DNA of 64,000 nucleotides, taken from positions 310,001-374,000 of the forward strand of contig CAJQLE010000003.1 of NCBI GenBank assembly GCA_905479105.1, read 5' to 3'. Of the stretch, positions 45,622 through 53,120 are shown one piece after another. This DNA comes from an uncultured Flavobacteriales bacterium (GTDB lineage Bacteria > Bacteroidota > Bacteroidia > Flavobacteriales_G > Salibacteraceae). Every line of letters begins with the position of its first letter. Position 1 is the stretch's first letter. The position numbers and the translations under genes are program-made. The notes under the pieces were generated by a model. It ran no database searches and had not been told where the DNA came from. It saw only the letters and a list, made by a program, of their open reading frames with translations.

Positions 45622-47136
45622 ATGTTTAGGTCCTACAACATATACTCCAATAAACAGCGCTGGAAACTTCTTTTGTTTGGTGCAGCATTGTCATTCGTGG
45701 CTTTGTCACTTTGGTATACAAAATCCTTGGTAGATAAAATTGCTGAAGAAGAACGCTCAAAAGTGGAGATATGGGCTGAGGCGGTAAAGAAGAGGTCAAC
45801 ACTTGTGCAGTATACAAGTCAATTATTTGAAAAGCTGCAATCAGGCGAACGAAGAAAAGTAGAATTGTATTTGGAAGCGACAAAGTATCTCGCAAGACCT
45901 GATATTACTGATGTAAGCTTCGCGTTGAATGTGCTTAATGACAATACAACAGTTCCTGTAATCCTTACCAATGAAAAGGGAGATATTACTTCACATCGGA
46001 ACATTATAATTCCAACAGGAAGGGAAGAGCGCAAGTATTTACGTCAAGTTCTTGATGAGATGAATGCTCAGTATGATCCGATAGAGATCGCTTATTATGG
46101 CAAGAGCAAGGTCTTTCTTCATTATATGGATTCGCGATTATTCTCTGAGTTGAAAACCACATTCGCTGATCTGCAAGAGTCTTTCATTTCTGAATTAATG
46201 CTTAATTCCGCCTCCAGTCCATTGATTTTATTAGACTCTGCCTCAAGAATGGTTGTTGAAGCAGGCAATGTTGAACAATCAATTCTCAAGGATTCAATTC
46301 TTTTGAATGAAAGGCTCGAAATGATGCTGAGTCAGCACGAGCCTTTGATAGTTGAAATCAATGGTAAAAAGGCCTTTGCGTTCTATGAAGACTCGTTCTT
46401 ACTGACGCAATTGAAGTATTATCCTTTTGTTCAGTTTGGCATCATTGGTCTTTTTATTGTCATCGCTTACTTAATGTTCAGCACAGCCCACAAGGCAGAA
46501 CAGAACCAAGTTTGGGTTGGAATGAGCAAAGAAACAGCACATCAATTAGGCACGCCATTGTCTTCTATGATTGCCTGGGTGGAGCTGCTTAAGGAAGATG
46601 AAAAGAATAAGCAGGTCGCTGAAGAGTTGACCAAGGACATCGAACGACTGCTGGTGGTTACGGATCGTTTCAGTAAAATTGGATCGCAACCTGCCTTAAA
46701 GGAACAAGATTTAATTCCATTACTCAATGAAGGAGTTGAATACTTCAAGCACCGCAATGGTAGAAACGTCAATTTCACAACCGCCTTTCCATCTCATCCA
46801 GTAATGGCAACGTTGAACACTTCACTTTTTGAATGGGTAATTGAAAACCTTGTAAAGAATGCACTAGATGCCATGGAAGGAAAAGGAAGTATTCATATAC
46901 ACGTTGAAGATTTTGAAAATAAGGTTCATATAGAGTTTACAGACTCAGGTAAGGGAATTGCTGCCAATCAATTCAAGACTATTTTTAGACCTGGCTTTAC
47001 GAGTAAAAAGCGTGGTTGGGGATTGGGATTATCACTCAGTAAACGCATTATTGAAGAATACCATAGTGGTAAAATTTATGTGTTGAAGTCAGAATTGGGA
47101 GGAGGAACTACATTCAGAATTACACTTAAACAATAA
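45622..47136 (+). CDS. Sensor histidine kinase (orphan)
   Basis: 504 residues. Two transmembrane helices (near 15-35 and 270-290) flank a periplasmic sensor region of about 235 residues. The H-box is MSKETAHQLGTPLSS (phospho-His near 308). N-box ENLVKNALDAME, G1 DSGKGI and G2 GWGLGLS complete the catalytic domain. No response regulator lies beside it, so the partner is unknown. Confidence 0.92.
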   Translation: MFRSYNIYSNKQRWKLLLFGAALSFVALSLWYTKSLVDKIAEEERSKVEIWAEAVKKRSTLVQYTSQLFEKLQSGERRKVELYLEATKYLARPDITDVSFALNVLNDNTTVPVILTNEKGDITSHRNIIIPTGREERKYLRQVLDEMNAQYDPIEIAYYGKSKVFLHYMDSRLFSELKTTFADLQESFISELMLNSASSPLILLDSASRMVVEAGNVEQSILKDSILLNERLEMMLSQHEPLIVEINGKKAFAFYEDSFLLTQLKYYPFVQFGIIGLFIVIAYLMFSTAHKAEQNQVWVGMSKETAHQLGTPLSSMIAWVELLKEDEKNKQVAEELTKDIERLLVVTDRFSKIGSQPALKEQDLIPLLNEGVEYFKHRNGRNVNFTTAFPSHPVMATLNTSLFEWVIENLVKNALDAMEGKGSIHIHVEDFENKVHIEFTDSGKGIAANQFKTIFRPGFTSKKRGWGLGLSLSKRIIEEYHSGKIYVLKSELGGGTTFRITLKQ

Positions 47137-47178
47137 GTGTTTCGTGTCTTATGTTTATTATCGTGAAAACGATAGATT

Positions 47179-47847
47179 ATGGCTTGGTTCACGAAGGAAT
47201 ACGAACAATTTTTTGACGAGCTCAATAATAACAACGAGCGTGAATGGTTTAATGCTAATAAATCTCGTTATGAAAAGCACGTAAAGAAGCCCTTTGAGGC
47301 ATTCGTTTCCGATTTGATTTTGCGCATGCAGCAGTATGATAGTGCTTGCCAGATTCAACCGAAAGATGCCATATTTCGAGTCAATAGAGATATCCGCTTT
47401 TCGAAGGATAAAACACCATATAAAGTTCAGATGTCGGCAGTCGTTGGCAAAGGAGGTAAGAAAGAGTCGTCTTTAACAGGTGTTTATCTTGAACTGGGTA
47501 GCCAACATTTGAGAGTATACGGAGGAGTCTACCAGTCAGATAAAGAACAATTGAGAAAATTGAGACAAGAAATTCTTTACAACACAGAAGATTTCTCAAA
47601 CGTCATTAATGAGAAGAGCTTCAAGCGAGTTTTTCAAGAAATAAGAGGAGAAAAAAACAAGCGGCTGGATCCTGAATTTGCTGAAATTCTTGACCAACAG
47701 CCGCTCATTGCCAATAAGCAATTCTATTATTTCGCCAACCTAGACCCTGATTTGATTACCAGTGATAAACTGGTAGATGAAATATTTAAGGCTTTCGAAG
47801 TTAGCTTGCCTGTAAGGGACTTTTTAATGACTCCTTTACTCGATTAA
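47179..47847 (+). CDS. DUF2461 (TIGR02453) family protein
   Basis: 222 residues, cytoplasmic. The family start FFDELNNNNEREWFNANKSRYEKHVKKPFE and the motif RVNRDIRFSKDKTPYK are clear. Function in the family is unknown. The stop overlaps the stop of the convergent DUF3078 gene by four bases. Confidence 0.9.
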   Translation: MAWFTKEYEQFFDELNNNNEREWFNANKSRYEKHVKKPFEAFVSDLILRMQQYDSACQIQPKDAIFRVNRDIRFSKDKTPYKVQMSAVVGKGGKKESSLTGVYLELGSQHLRVYGGVYQSDKEQLRKLRQEILYNTEDFSNVINEKSFKRVFQEIRGEKNKRLDPEFAEILDQQPLIANKQFYYFANLDPDLITSDKLVDEIFKAFEVSLPVRDFLMTPLLD

Positions 47848-48779
47848 AATTGGTACTGAACGCCCAATGAAAAGACTTCTTTGAATTGGGTGCGCGGTCC
47901 TCTTCCGTTTATCAGCCCATCCTCATTTCTATCAACATCAATCTTAATATCATCATCGTAAATAAGGTTAGTTGTAATGCTGGCAGAGAGAAAATCGTTG
48001 ATTTTCATAGCAATTAAAGTTTCCCAATTGATGTCGATGTTTTGAGGGTTGTTAAGATAGTTTGAGAAAAAATCAGCCCTAGTGCTAAGCTTCACATTTT
48101 TCAAAACTTCTTTGGTGTATTGAATCTTCACGTATCCACCCGCTTCATATCTGATCTGCTCTCCATCTGTTTTCACTCCGAAAGCATCATAAGTTGCTCC
48201 TTCCACACCAAATGCACCTGCGTCAGCAAGTCTCTGATTGTCTACGATAGTTGTTTTACTTGTGGCCAGAGAGATGTAGATGGAGAACCCTTCACTTGGT
48301 TTGTAGTCGATACCGAGACCTAATAAAATATATGCCGGAGCGAATGGGTCAGAAATAAGCGGGTTAGGAGTAGATCCATAATCATAACCTGCATCCCATT
48401 GTGTTCTGAACGTAAACATTGCCGTCCAAAAAGCATTCATCATCGGTGTGGTATGGCCTAACTTAGAGTTGATCTCAATGCGGTCATCAGTTTTTTGAAA
48501 AACTGAATTTTCGCCAATTCGAGTCAGTCCATAAGCTCCATCAAACGTATTATCCCACGTCCATTTATCCTTTTTATAATTTGCAAAAAGATTTACAAGC
48601 GCTGTGCCGCTGATTGCTGATTGACCTCCACCTTGCCAGTTGTCTAGATAGGTTTGAGAAAAGTTGAGGCCTACTAAAGCGCCTTTTTTCCAAGGGTTTT
48701 CCGCTACAGAAGCGGAGTCTTGAGCAGTTAAAGTTGACATAGTTAGGCCAAGACAGATGATGAGTAAAAGTCGTTTCAT
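47844..48779 (-). CDS. DUF3078 family outer-membrane protein
   Basis: 311 residues with a signal peptide (LTMSTLTAQ). WKKGALVGLNFSQTYLDNWQGGGQSAISG is the hallmark of DUF3078 proteins, and the remainder is a series of amphipathic strands ending in the aromatic LGVQYQF, as in outer-membrane barrels. Function is unknown. Confidence 0.88.
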   Translation of the reverse strand: MKRLLLIICLGLTMSTLTAQDSASVAENPWKKGALVGLNFSQTYLDNWQGGGQSAISGTALVNLFANYKKDKWTWDNTFDGAYGLTRIGENSVFQKTDDRIEINSKLGHTTPMMNAFWTAMFTFRTQWDAGYDYGSTPNPLISDPFAPAYILLGLGIDYKPSEGFSIYISLATSKTTIVDNQRLADAGAFGVEGATYDAFGVKTDGEQIRYEAGGYVKIQYTKEVLKNVKLSTRADFFSNYLNNPQNIDINWETLIAMKINDFLSASITTNLIYDDDIKIDVDRNEDGLINGRGPRTQFKEVFSLGVQYQF

Positions 48780-48802
48780 GATTAGATGTTAGGCTAGTTA
48801 AG

Positions 48803-49564
48803 TTATTTCTTTTTAAAGCTGTTAATAGCGTTGCGGGTGAAGTCCGATAGAACTAACGTTCCGCTCACCTGTGCACGCTCCAAGAGTAAAGTATCCCAAT
48901 GTTCAGTTCCTTCCCAAAATATTTTTTTCATTTCGGCCATAGCTTCTGGATTGAAGGATTTGATTTTTTGAATGAACGCATCAATATCTGAATCCATTTC
49001 CTCCACACTGTCGCTTGTTTCTGCGAAAAGACCTTTGTCTTTGGCCCATGATGAGCTCCTCCAATCGGCTGCTGCTATGGCTAATTCGCTGAAGGCAGCT
49101 TTGCCAATTTTTCGTTCCACTGCTGGTCCAACTACAAACGGCCCAATTCCAACAGCTAATTCAGAAAGTTTTATGGATGCATTGGACGTTGCAAAACAAT
49201 AATCACAAGAACTCGCTACACCAACACCGCCTCCAACAGTTTTGCCTTGAACTCGGCCAATTATAAACTTTGGGCATTTTCGCATGGCATTGATCACTTT
49301 GGCAAATCCACTAAAAAACACCTTACCTGTTTCTTCATTGTTAATAGCAATCAACTCGTCAAAACTTGCGCCAGCACAAAAGGCTCTATCCCCTCCACTT
49401 TTAAGAAGAATCACATTTGAATTTGGGTCTTTCCCTGCCATTCTTATGGTTTCAGCAAGCTTTCCTAGAATATGGCCCGGCAATGAGTTGCTTTGAGGAT
49501 GAAAGAATTCAATGATGGAAACTCCATCTATTACGTTGTGCTTTACGTAGGCTTCAGTCATCAT
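48803..49564 (-). CDS. Enoyl-CoA hydratase/isomerase family protein
   Basis: 253 residues (ATG 49564 or 49561). The crotonase motifs are GDRAFCAGASFDEL (oxyanion-hole strand) and GRVQGKTVGGGVGVASSCDYCFATSNASIKLSELAVGIGP. The usual catalytic Glu at the second site of true hydratases (E in PEVNLG) appears replaced by a serine/leucine context, so isomerase, hydrolase or other crotonase activity is possible. Nearest neighbours give no pathway. Confidence 0.85.
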   Translation of the reverse strand: MMTEAYVKHNVIDGVSIIEFFHPQSNSLPGHILGKLAETIRMAGKDPNSNVILLKSGGDRAFCAGASFDELIAINNEETGKVFFSGFAKVINAMRKCPKFIIGRVQGKTVGGGVGVASSCDYCFATSNASIKLSELAVGIGPFVVGPAVERKIGKAAFSELAIAAADWRSSSWAKDKGLFAETSDSVEEMDSDIDAFIQKIKSFNPEAMAEMKKIFWEGTEHWDTLLLERAQVSGTLVLSDFTRNAINSFKKK

Positions 49565-49677
49565 TTTTAGTTTGCCACAAAGAAAATGTTTTCTGTTAAA
49601 TCATCCGCAGCTTTTAGAGTTAACATGTCATGGGGAAAACTTTTCTAATCTACGTCTGCGTTTGAAGCGCATGAAAT

Positions 49678-49685
49678 TAGTTTTG
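49678..49685 (+). promoter_or_regulatory. -7 box (TAGTTTTG) five bases before the MORN-protein start
   Basis: TAnnTTTG match; CTG lies at the -33 position with the canonical 19-base spacer (49656-49658). ATG 49691 follows directly, suggesting a leaderless transcript. Confidence 0.45.
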
Positions 49686-49690
49686 ATACA

Positions 49691-51301
49691 ATGAAGAAGT
49701 CCATTTTCCTCCTATTTGTAATGATGTCTTTGCAATTGGTTGCTCAAGAATCAAAGCAGGCTGCAATTGAACCAGAATATTTTGAAACGTTTTATGATGA
49801 TGAGCATAAACATCGGTTTAGTCAAGGCTATCTCCTGCAAGGTAAAAAGCATGGTGAGTGGATTTACTATTATGAAAATGGAAAGAAGCAAGAAGAAAGT
49901 CACTTTAACAACGGTTTGTTGAGTGGAAATGTAATTTATTGGTATGAAAGTGGTCAGCGTAAAGCGGAAGGATTTTTCAAGCTTATTTATCAAAAGTCTA
50001 GGCTCGAGAGTTTACGAGATAGTACGTATAAAGAGTGGTTTCCAAATGGCAATTTAAGTCAAAAAGGGGAATATTATTACGGAGTAAAAAATGGAATTTG
50101 GACGTCTTATTTTCCCGAAGGCGACAAATGGCGGGTTGTGCAATATAACAATGGAAAGGATCATCCTGCTGAAGGTTGGAATAAAGAACGAGAGCAGACT
50201 TTGATTGCTGGACAAGGAATTATCTACGATTACTACGATAACGGTCCGCTTAAATCAAAAATGGCTGTAACAGATTCTCTTTATAATGGGATGGCTGAAT
50301 ACTACCATAACAATGGCAATCTAGAGTCAGAGGGAAGCTTGCTTGATGGAGAGAAAAATGGCCTTTGGAAATATTATTTTGAAGGCGGTGAAAAATGGAA
50401 ACACATTGAATACTTAAATGGCAAGCTAGATGGAGTGATCAAAACATGGTATGCTAATGGGGAACTGAATGTTGAAGGCCAGTATAAGAGCAACTATAAA
50501 GAAGGCGAGTGGGTTTGGTATACAAAGGAAGGAACAGTGGAAATGAAAGGATCTTTCGAAGAAAGTAAGCAGCATGGCACCTGGATCTATTATTTTGATA
50601 ACGGACAGGTAGAAAGTATCGGAGAGTTTGCTATGGATCAAAGAGAGGGAGAATGGAAAATGTTCTATAAAATTGGAGCTAAATGGAAGATAGGTACTTA
50701 TCACAACGATAAGAAAGATGGCCATTGGCAAACATTTTTTGAAGACGGTCAACTTTTGCAAGAAGGAGACTTCTCAGCTGGGAAAGAAAATGGATTATGG
50801 AGCGCATGGTATCAAAATGGACAGCTTAAAGATGAAGGTACTTACGATAAAGGAATTATGAACGGATCATGGAAGGGCTACTTTGATAACGGAAAGTTGA
50901 ACTATCAAGGAGAACAAAATCAAGGAAAAAAGGCTGGTACTTGGCAGTATGGCTATATAAATGGTGAGACTCGCGAAACAGGAAGTTATAAGAATGGCCT
51001 GAAAGACGGTAGTTGGGAATATTATTTTGACTCTGGTAATTTGGATTATACAACCAGCTATACGAATGGATCAAAAGATGGCAAAAGTGTATACTATTAC
51101 CCTCACGGATCTAAGATGAGGGAAGAGACTTATGCAATGGATCGTATCTCTGGTAAGAGTAAAATGTGGAACAAAACAGGAGCCTTAATAAGTGTTAGAA
51201 ATTATAAAAATGGCGTTCCAGATGGAAAGGCTATTAACTACGATGATAAAGGCAATGTTCTGAATGTTATGACTTATAAGAACGGAATAAGAGTAGACTA
51301 G
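49691..51301 (+). CDS. Exported MORN/YwqK-repeat protein
   Basis: 536 residues. Signal peptide (MMSLQLVAQ) fixes the start at 49691. The mature protein is almost entirely tandem repeats of the MORN-2/YwqK type (pattern G-x-W-x-Y-Y/F-x-N-G-x-x-x-x-E-G), about 20 units. Examples are GEWIYYYENG, GIWTSYFPEG, GLWKYYFEGG, GTWIYYFDNG and GSWEYYFDSG. Such proteins are often labelled antitoxin by automatic annotation because of YwqK, but no toxin is beside it. An envelope or surface binding role is the most that can be inferred. Confidence 0.85.
   Translation: MKKSIFLLFVMMSLQLVAQESKQAAIEPEYFETFYDDEHKHRFSQGYLLQGKKHGEWIYYYENGKKQEESHFNNGLLSGNVIYWYESGQRKAEGFFKLIYQKSRLESLRDSTYKEWFPNGNLSQKGEYYYGVKNGIWTSYFPEGDKWRVVQYNNGKDHPAEGWNKEREQTLIAGQGIIYDYYDNGPLKSKMAVTDSLYNGMAEYYHNNGNLESEGSLLDGEKNGLWKYYFEGGEKWKHIEYLNGKLDGVIKTWYANGELNVEGQYKSNYKEGEWVWYTKEGTVEMKGSFEESKQHGTWIYYFDNGQVESIGEFAMDQREGEWKMFYKIGAKWKIGTYHNDKKDGHWQTFFEDGQLLQEGDFSAGKENGLWSAWYQNGQLKDEGTYDKGIMNGSWKGYFDNGKLNYQGEQNQGKKAGTWQYGYINGETRETGSYKNGLKDGSWEYYFDSGNLDYTTSYTNGSKDGKSVYYYPHGSKMREETYAMDRISGKSKMWNKTGALISVRNYKNGVPDGKAINYDDKGNVLNVMTYKNGIRVD
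49820..51290 (+). repeat. About 20 tandem MORN-type coding repeats
   Basis: Repeats of about 20-24 codons, recognisable by Trp/Phe followed by aromatic pairs and Asn-Gly or Asp-Gly. Unit lengths vary, so the count is approximate. Confidence 0.75.
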
Positions 51302-51322
51302 TTATTTAGAGAATAATCTTTC

Positions 51323-51330
51323 TATATTTG
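51323..51330 (+). promoter_or_regulatory. -7 promoter box (TATATTTG) of the rimP-nusA-infB operon
   Basis: Perfect TAnnTTTG match 22 bases after the preceding stop codon. Transcription would start near 51335-51338, giving a leader of about 50 bases that contains the hairpin at 51349. Confidence 0.6.
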
Positions 51331-51348
51331 CACCTGAAAAGAAGGAAG

Positions 51349-51374
51349 TGAGGGGAGTTCCCCTCATTTTTTTT
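51349..51374 (+). terminator. Intrinsic-terminator-like hairpin in the rimP leader
   Basis: Stem TGAGGGG (51349-51355), loop AGTT, CCCCTCA (51360-51366), followed by eight T. It lies between the promoter box and ATG 51385. It may end read-through from the upstream gene or act as an attenuator; because the operon encodes NusA, regulation by the product is a possibility. Confidence 0.75.
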
Positions 51375-51384
51375 GCGAATAAAT

Positions 51385-51831
51385 ATGATTTCAGAGAGCT
51401 ACATAAGGCAGTTAGTTGAAGAAAAACTCGAAGGAACAGATATGTTCATCGTGGAGTTGAGCGTGAGTTCTAATAGCAAAATTGTTGTTGAAATTGACGG
51501 TATGTCCGGGGTGGCTATTGCTGATTGTGTAGAAGTAAGTCGACAAATCGAGTCTAATTTAGACCGAGATCAAGAAGATTTTGAGTTGCAAGTTTCTTCA
51601 GCCGGTATTGATAAACCACTGAGGGATAAAAGACAATTTGAAAAGAATATTGGTAGAGAAGTCAAAATTGTACTTCAAGACAGTGCAGAGTTGAAGGGTG
51701 AATTGCTCGAAGTGGGTGATAGCTTGAAGCTGAAGTTGCCTGCTTCTAAGAAGAAAAAATTACCTGAGAGAGAAGAAATTATCGCTTGGGAAAATATAAG
51801 AGAAACTAAAATTTTAATATCGTTTAAATAA
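51385..51831 (+). CDS. rimP: Ribosome maturation factor RimP
   Basis: 148 residues from ATG 51385 (an in-frame TTG at 51373 is inside the T-run of the hairpin and unlikely). Family features: ELSVSSNSKIVVEIDG, SRQIESNL, DFELQVSSAGIDKPL and the C-terminal SH3-like part. It assists maturation of the 30S subunit. Twelve bases separate it from nusA. Confidence 0.95.
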   Translation: MISESYIRQLVEEKLEGTDMFIVELSVSSNSKIVVEIDGMSGVAIADCVEVSRQIESNLDRDQEDFELQVSSAGIDKPLRDKRQFEKNIGREVKIVLQDSAELKGELLEVGDSLKLKLPASKKKKLPEREEIIAWENIRETKILISFK

Positions 51832-51842
51832 ACAGTGCGATC

Positions 51843-53078
51843 ATGAATGCTGATGAATTAATTGAGTCGTTTCAGGACTTTAAAGAGTTTAAAAATATCG
51901 ATCGTGTGACGATGATGCACATCCTCGAGGATGTGATTCGTGGAATGATTATTCGTGAATTTGAAGATGATTCAAGTTTTGATATTATTATCAACCCAGA
52001 TAAAGGAGACTTAGAGATTTGGAGAAACAGAACCATTGTTGAAGATGGTGCCGTGGAAGATCCGCTTTCTGAAATTGAATATAGCTCAGCCATTAAAATT
52101 GAGCCTGACTTCGAAATTGGTGAAGAAGCTTCAGAAGAACTGAAGATTGAAAATTTTGGAAGAAGAGCTATTCTATCAATGCGTCAGAATCTTCAATCTA
52201 AGATTCAGGAGCTTGAAAAAGATAGTATCTACAAAAAATACAAGGATCGTGTTGGTGATATCATCACAGGTGAAGTTTATCAAATTTGGAAGCGCGAAAT
52301 TCTTGTTCTTGATGATGAGGGAAATGAGCTTGTTCTTCCTAAGATGGAGCAAATCCCAACAGATTACTTCAAAAAGGGTGATACTGTTCGCGCGGTTGTC
52401 AGCAAGGTTGACATGAAGAATACCAGCCCTGTTATTATTCTTTCAAGAACGTCACCATCATTCTTAGAGCGTCTGTTTGAAATGGAGGTTCCTGAGATTT
52501 TTGATGGATTGATTACCATCAAGAAAATCGTTCGTGAGCCAGGGGAAAGAGCTAAAGTTGCTGTTGAATCATACGATGATAGAATAGACCCAGTAGGAGC
52601 CTGTGTAGGAATGAAAGGATCAAGAATTCATGGTATTGTGCGTGAATTGCGCAATGAAAACATTGATGTAATAAACTATACCAGCAATGCTCAGTTATTC
52701 ATTCAGCGGTCTTTAAGCCCGGCAAAAATCACCTCTATTAAGTTGGATGAGGAGAATGCTAGAGCAAGTGTGTATTTAAAGCCGGACCAAGTTTCACTTG
52801 CAATTGGTAAAGGAGGACACAATATTAAGTTGGCAGGAAAGCTTACAGGATATGAAATTGATGTCTTCAGAGAGTCTGATGATGATTATGAAGATGTAGA
52901 CTTAGAAGAATTTGCGGATGAAATCGACCACTGGATTATTGACGAGCTCAAGGCCATTGGTTGTGATACAGCGAAAAGCGTTTTAGAACTAACAATTGAA
53001 GACTTGGTTAAAAGAACAGATCTTGAAGAAGAAACAGTGAAGGAGATTGTAGGGATCTTGAAATCTGAATTTGAATAA
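51843..53078 (+). CDS. nusA: Transcription termination/antitermination factor NusA
   Basis: 411 residues, the short form typical of Bacteroidota. N-terminal polymerase-binding domain (VTMMHILEDVIRGMI), S1 domain (DIITGEVYQIWKREILV), two KH domains (DPVGACVGMKGSRIHGIVREL and SLAIGKGGHNIKLAGKL), and a C-terminal helical domain (IEDLVKRTDLEEE). It modulates pausing and hairpin-dependent termination. Second gene of the operon. Confidence 0.97.
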   Translation: MNADELIESFQDFKEFKNIDRVTMMHILEDVIRGMIIREFEDDSSFDIIINPDKGDLEIWRNRTIVEDGAVEDPLSEIEYSSAIKIEPDFEIGEEASEELKIENFGRRAILSMRQNLQSKIQELEKDSIYKKYKDRVGDIITGEVYQIWKREILVLDDEGNELVLPKMEQIPTDYFKKGDTVRAVVSKVDMKNTSPVIILSRTSPSFLERLFEMEVPEIFDGLITIKKIVREPGERAKVAVESYDDRIDPVGACVGMKGSRIHGIVRELRNENIDVINYTSNAQLFIQRSLSPAKITSIKLDEENARASVYLKPDQVSLAIGKGGHNIKLAGKLTGYEIDVFRESDDDYEDVDLEEFADEIDHWIIDELKAIGCDTAKSVLELTIEDLVKRTDLEEETVKEIVGILKSEFE

Positions 53079-53120
53079 TCGGGATAGTCCTTTAAAAATA
53101 ACGAGATTCGTAATATATTT

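Noticed and set aside
47159-47174. Hairpin TATCG/CGATA between the histidine kinase and DUF2461 genes
   Set aside because: Five-pair stem without a T-run; too weak to call a terminator.
49691-51301. Toxin-antitoxin system
   Set aside because: YwqK-type repeats alone do not make an antitoxin and neighbouring genes are unrelated.
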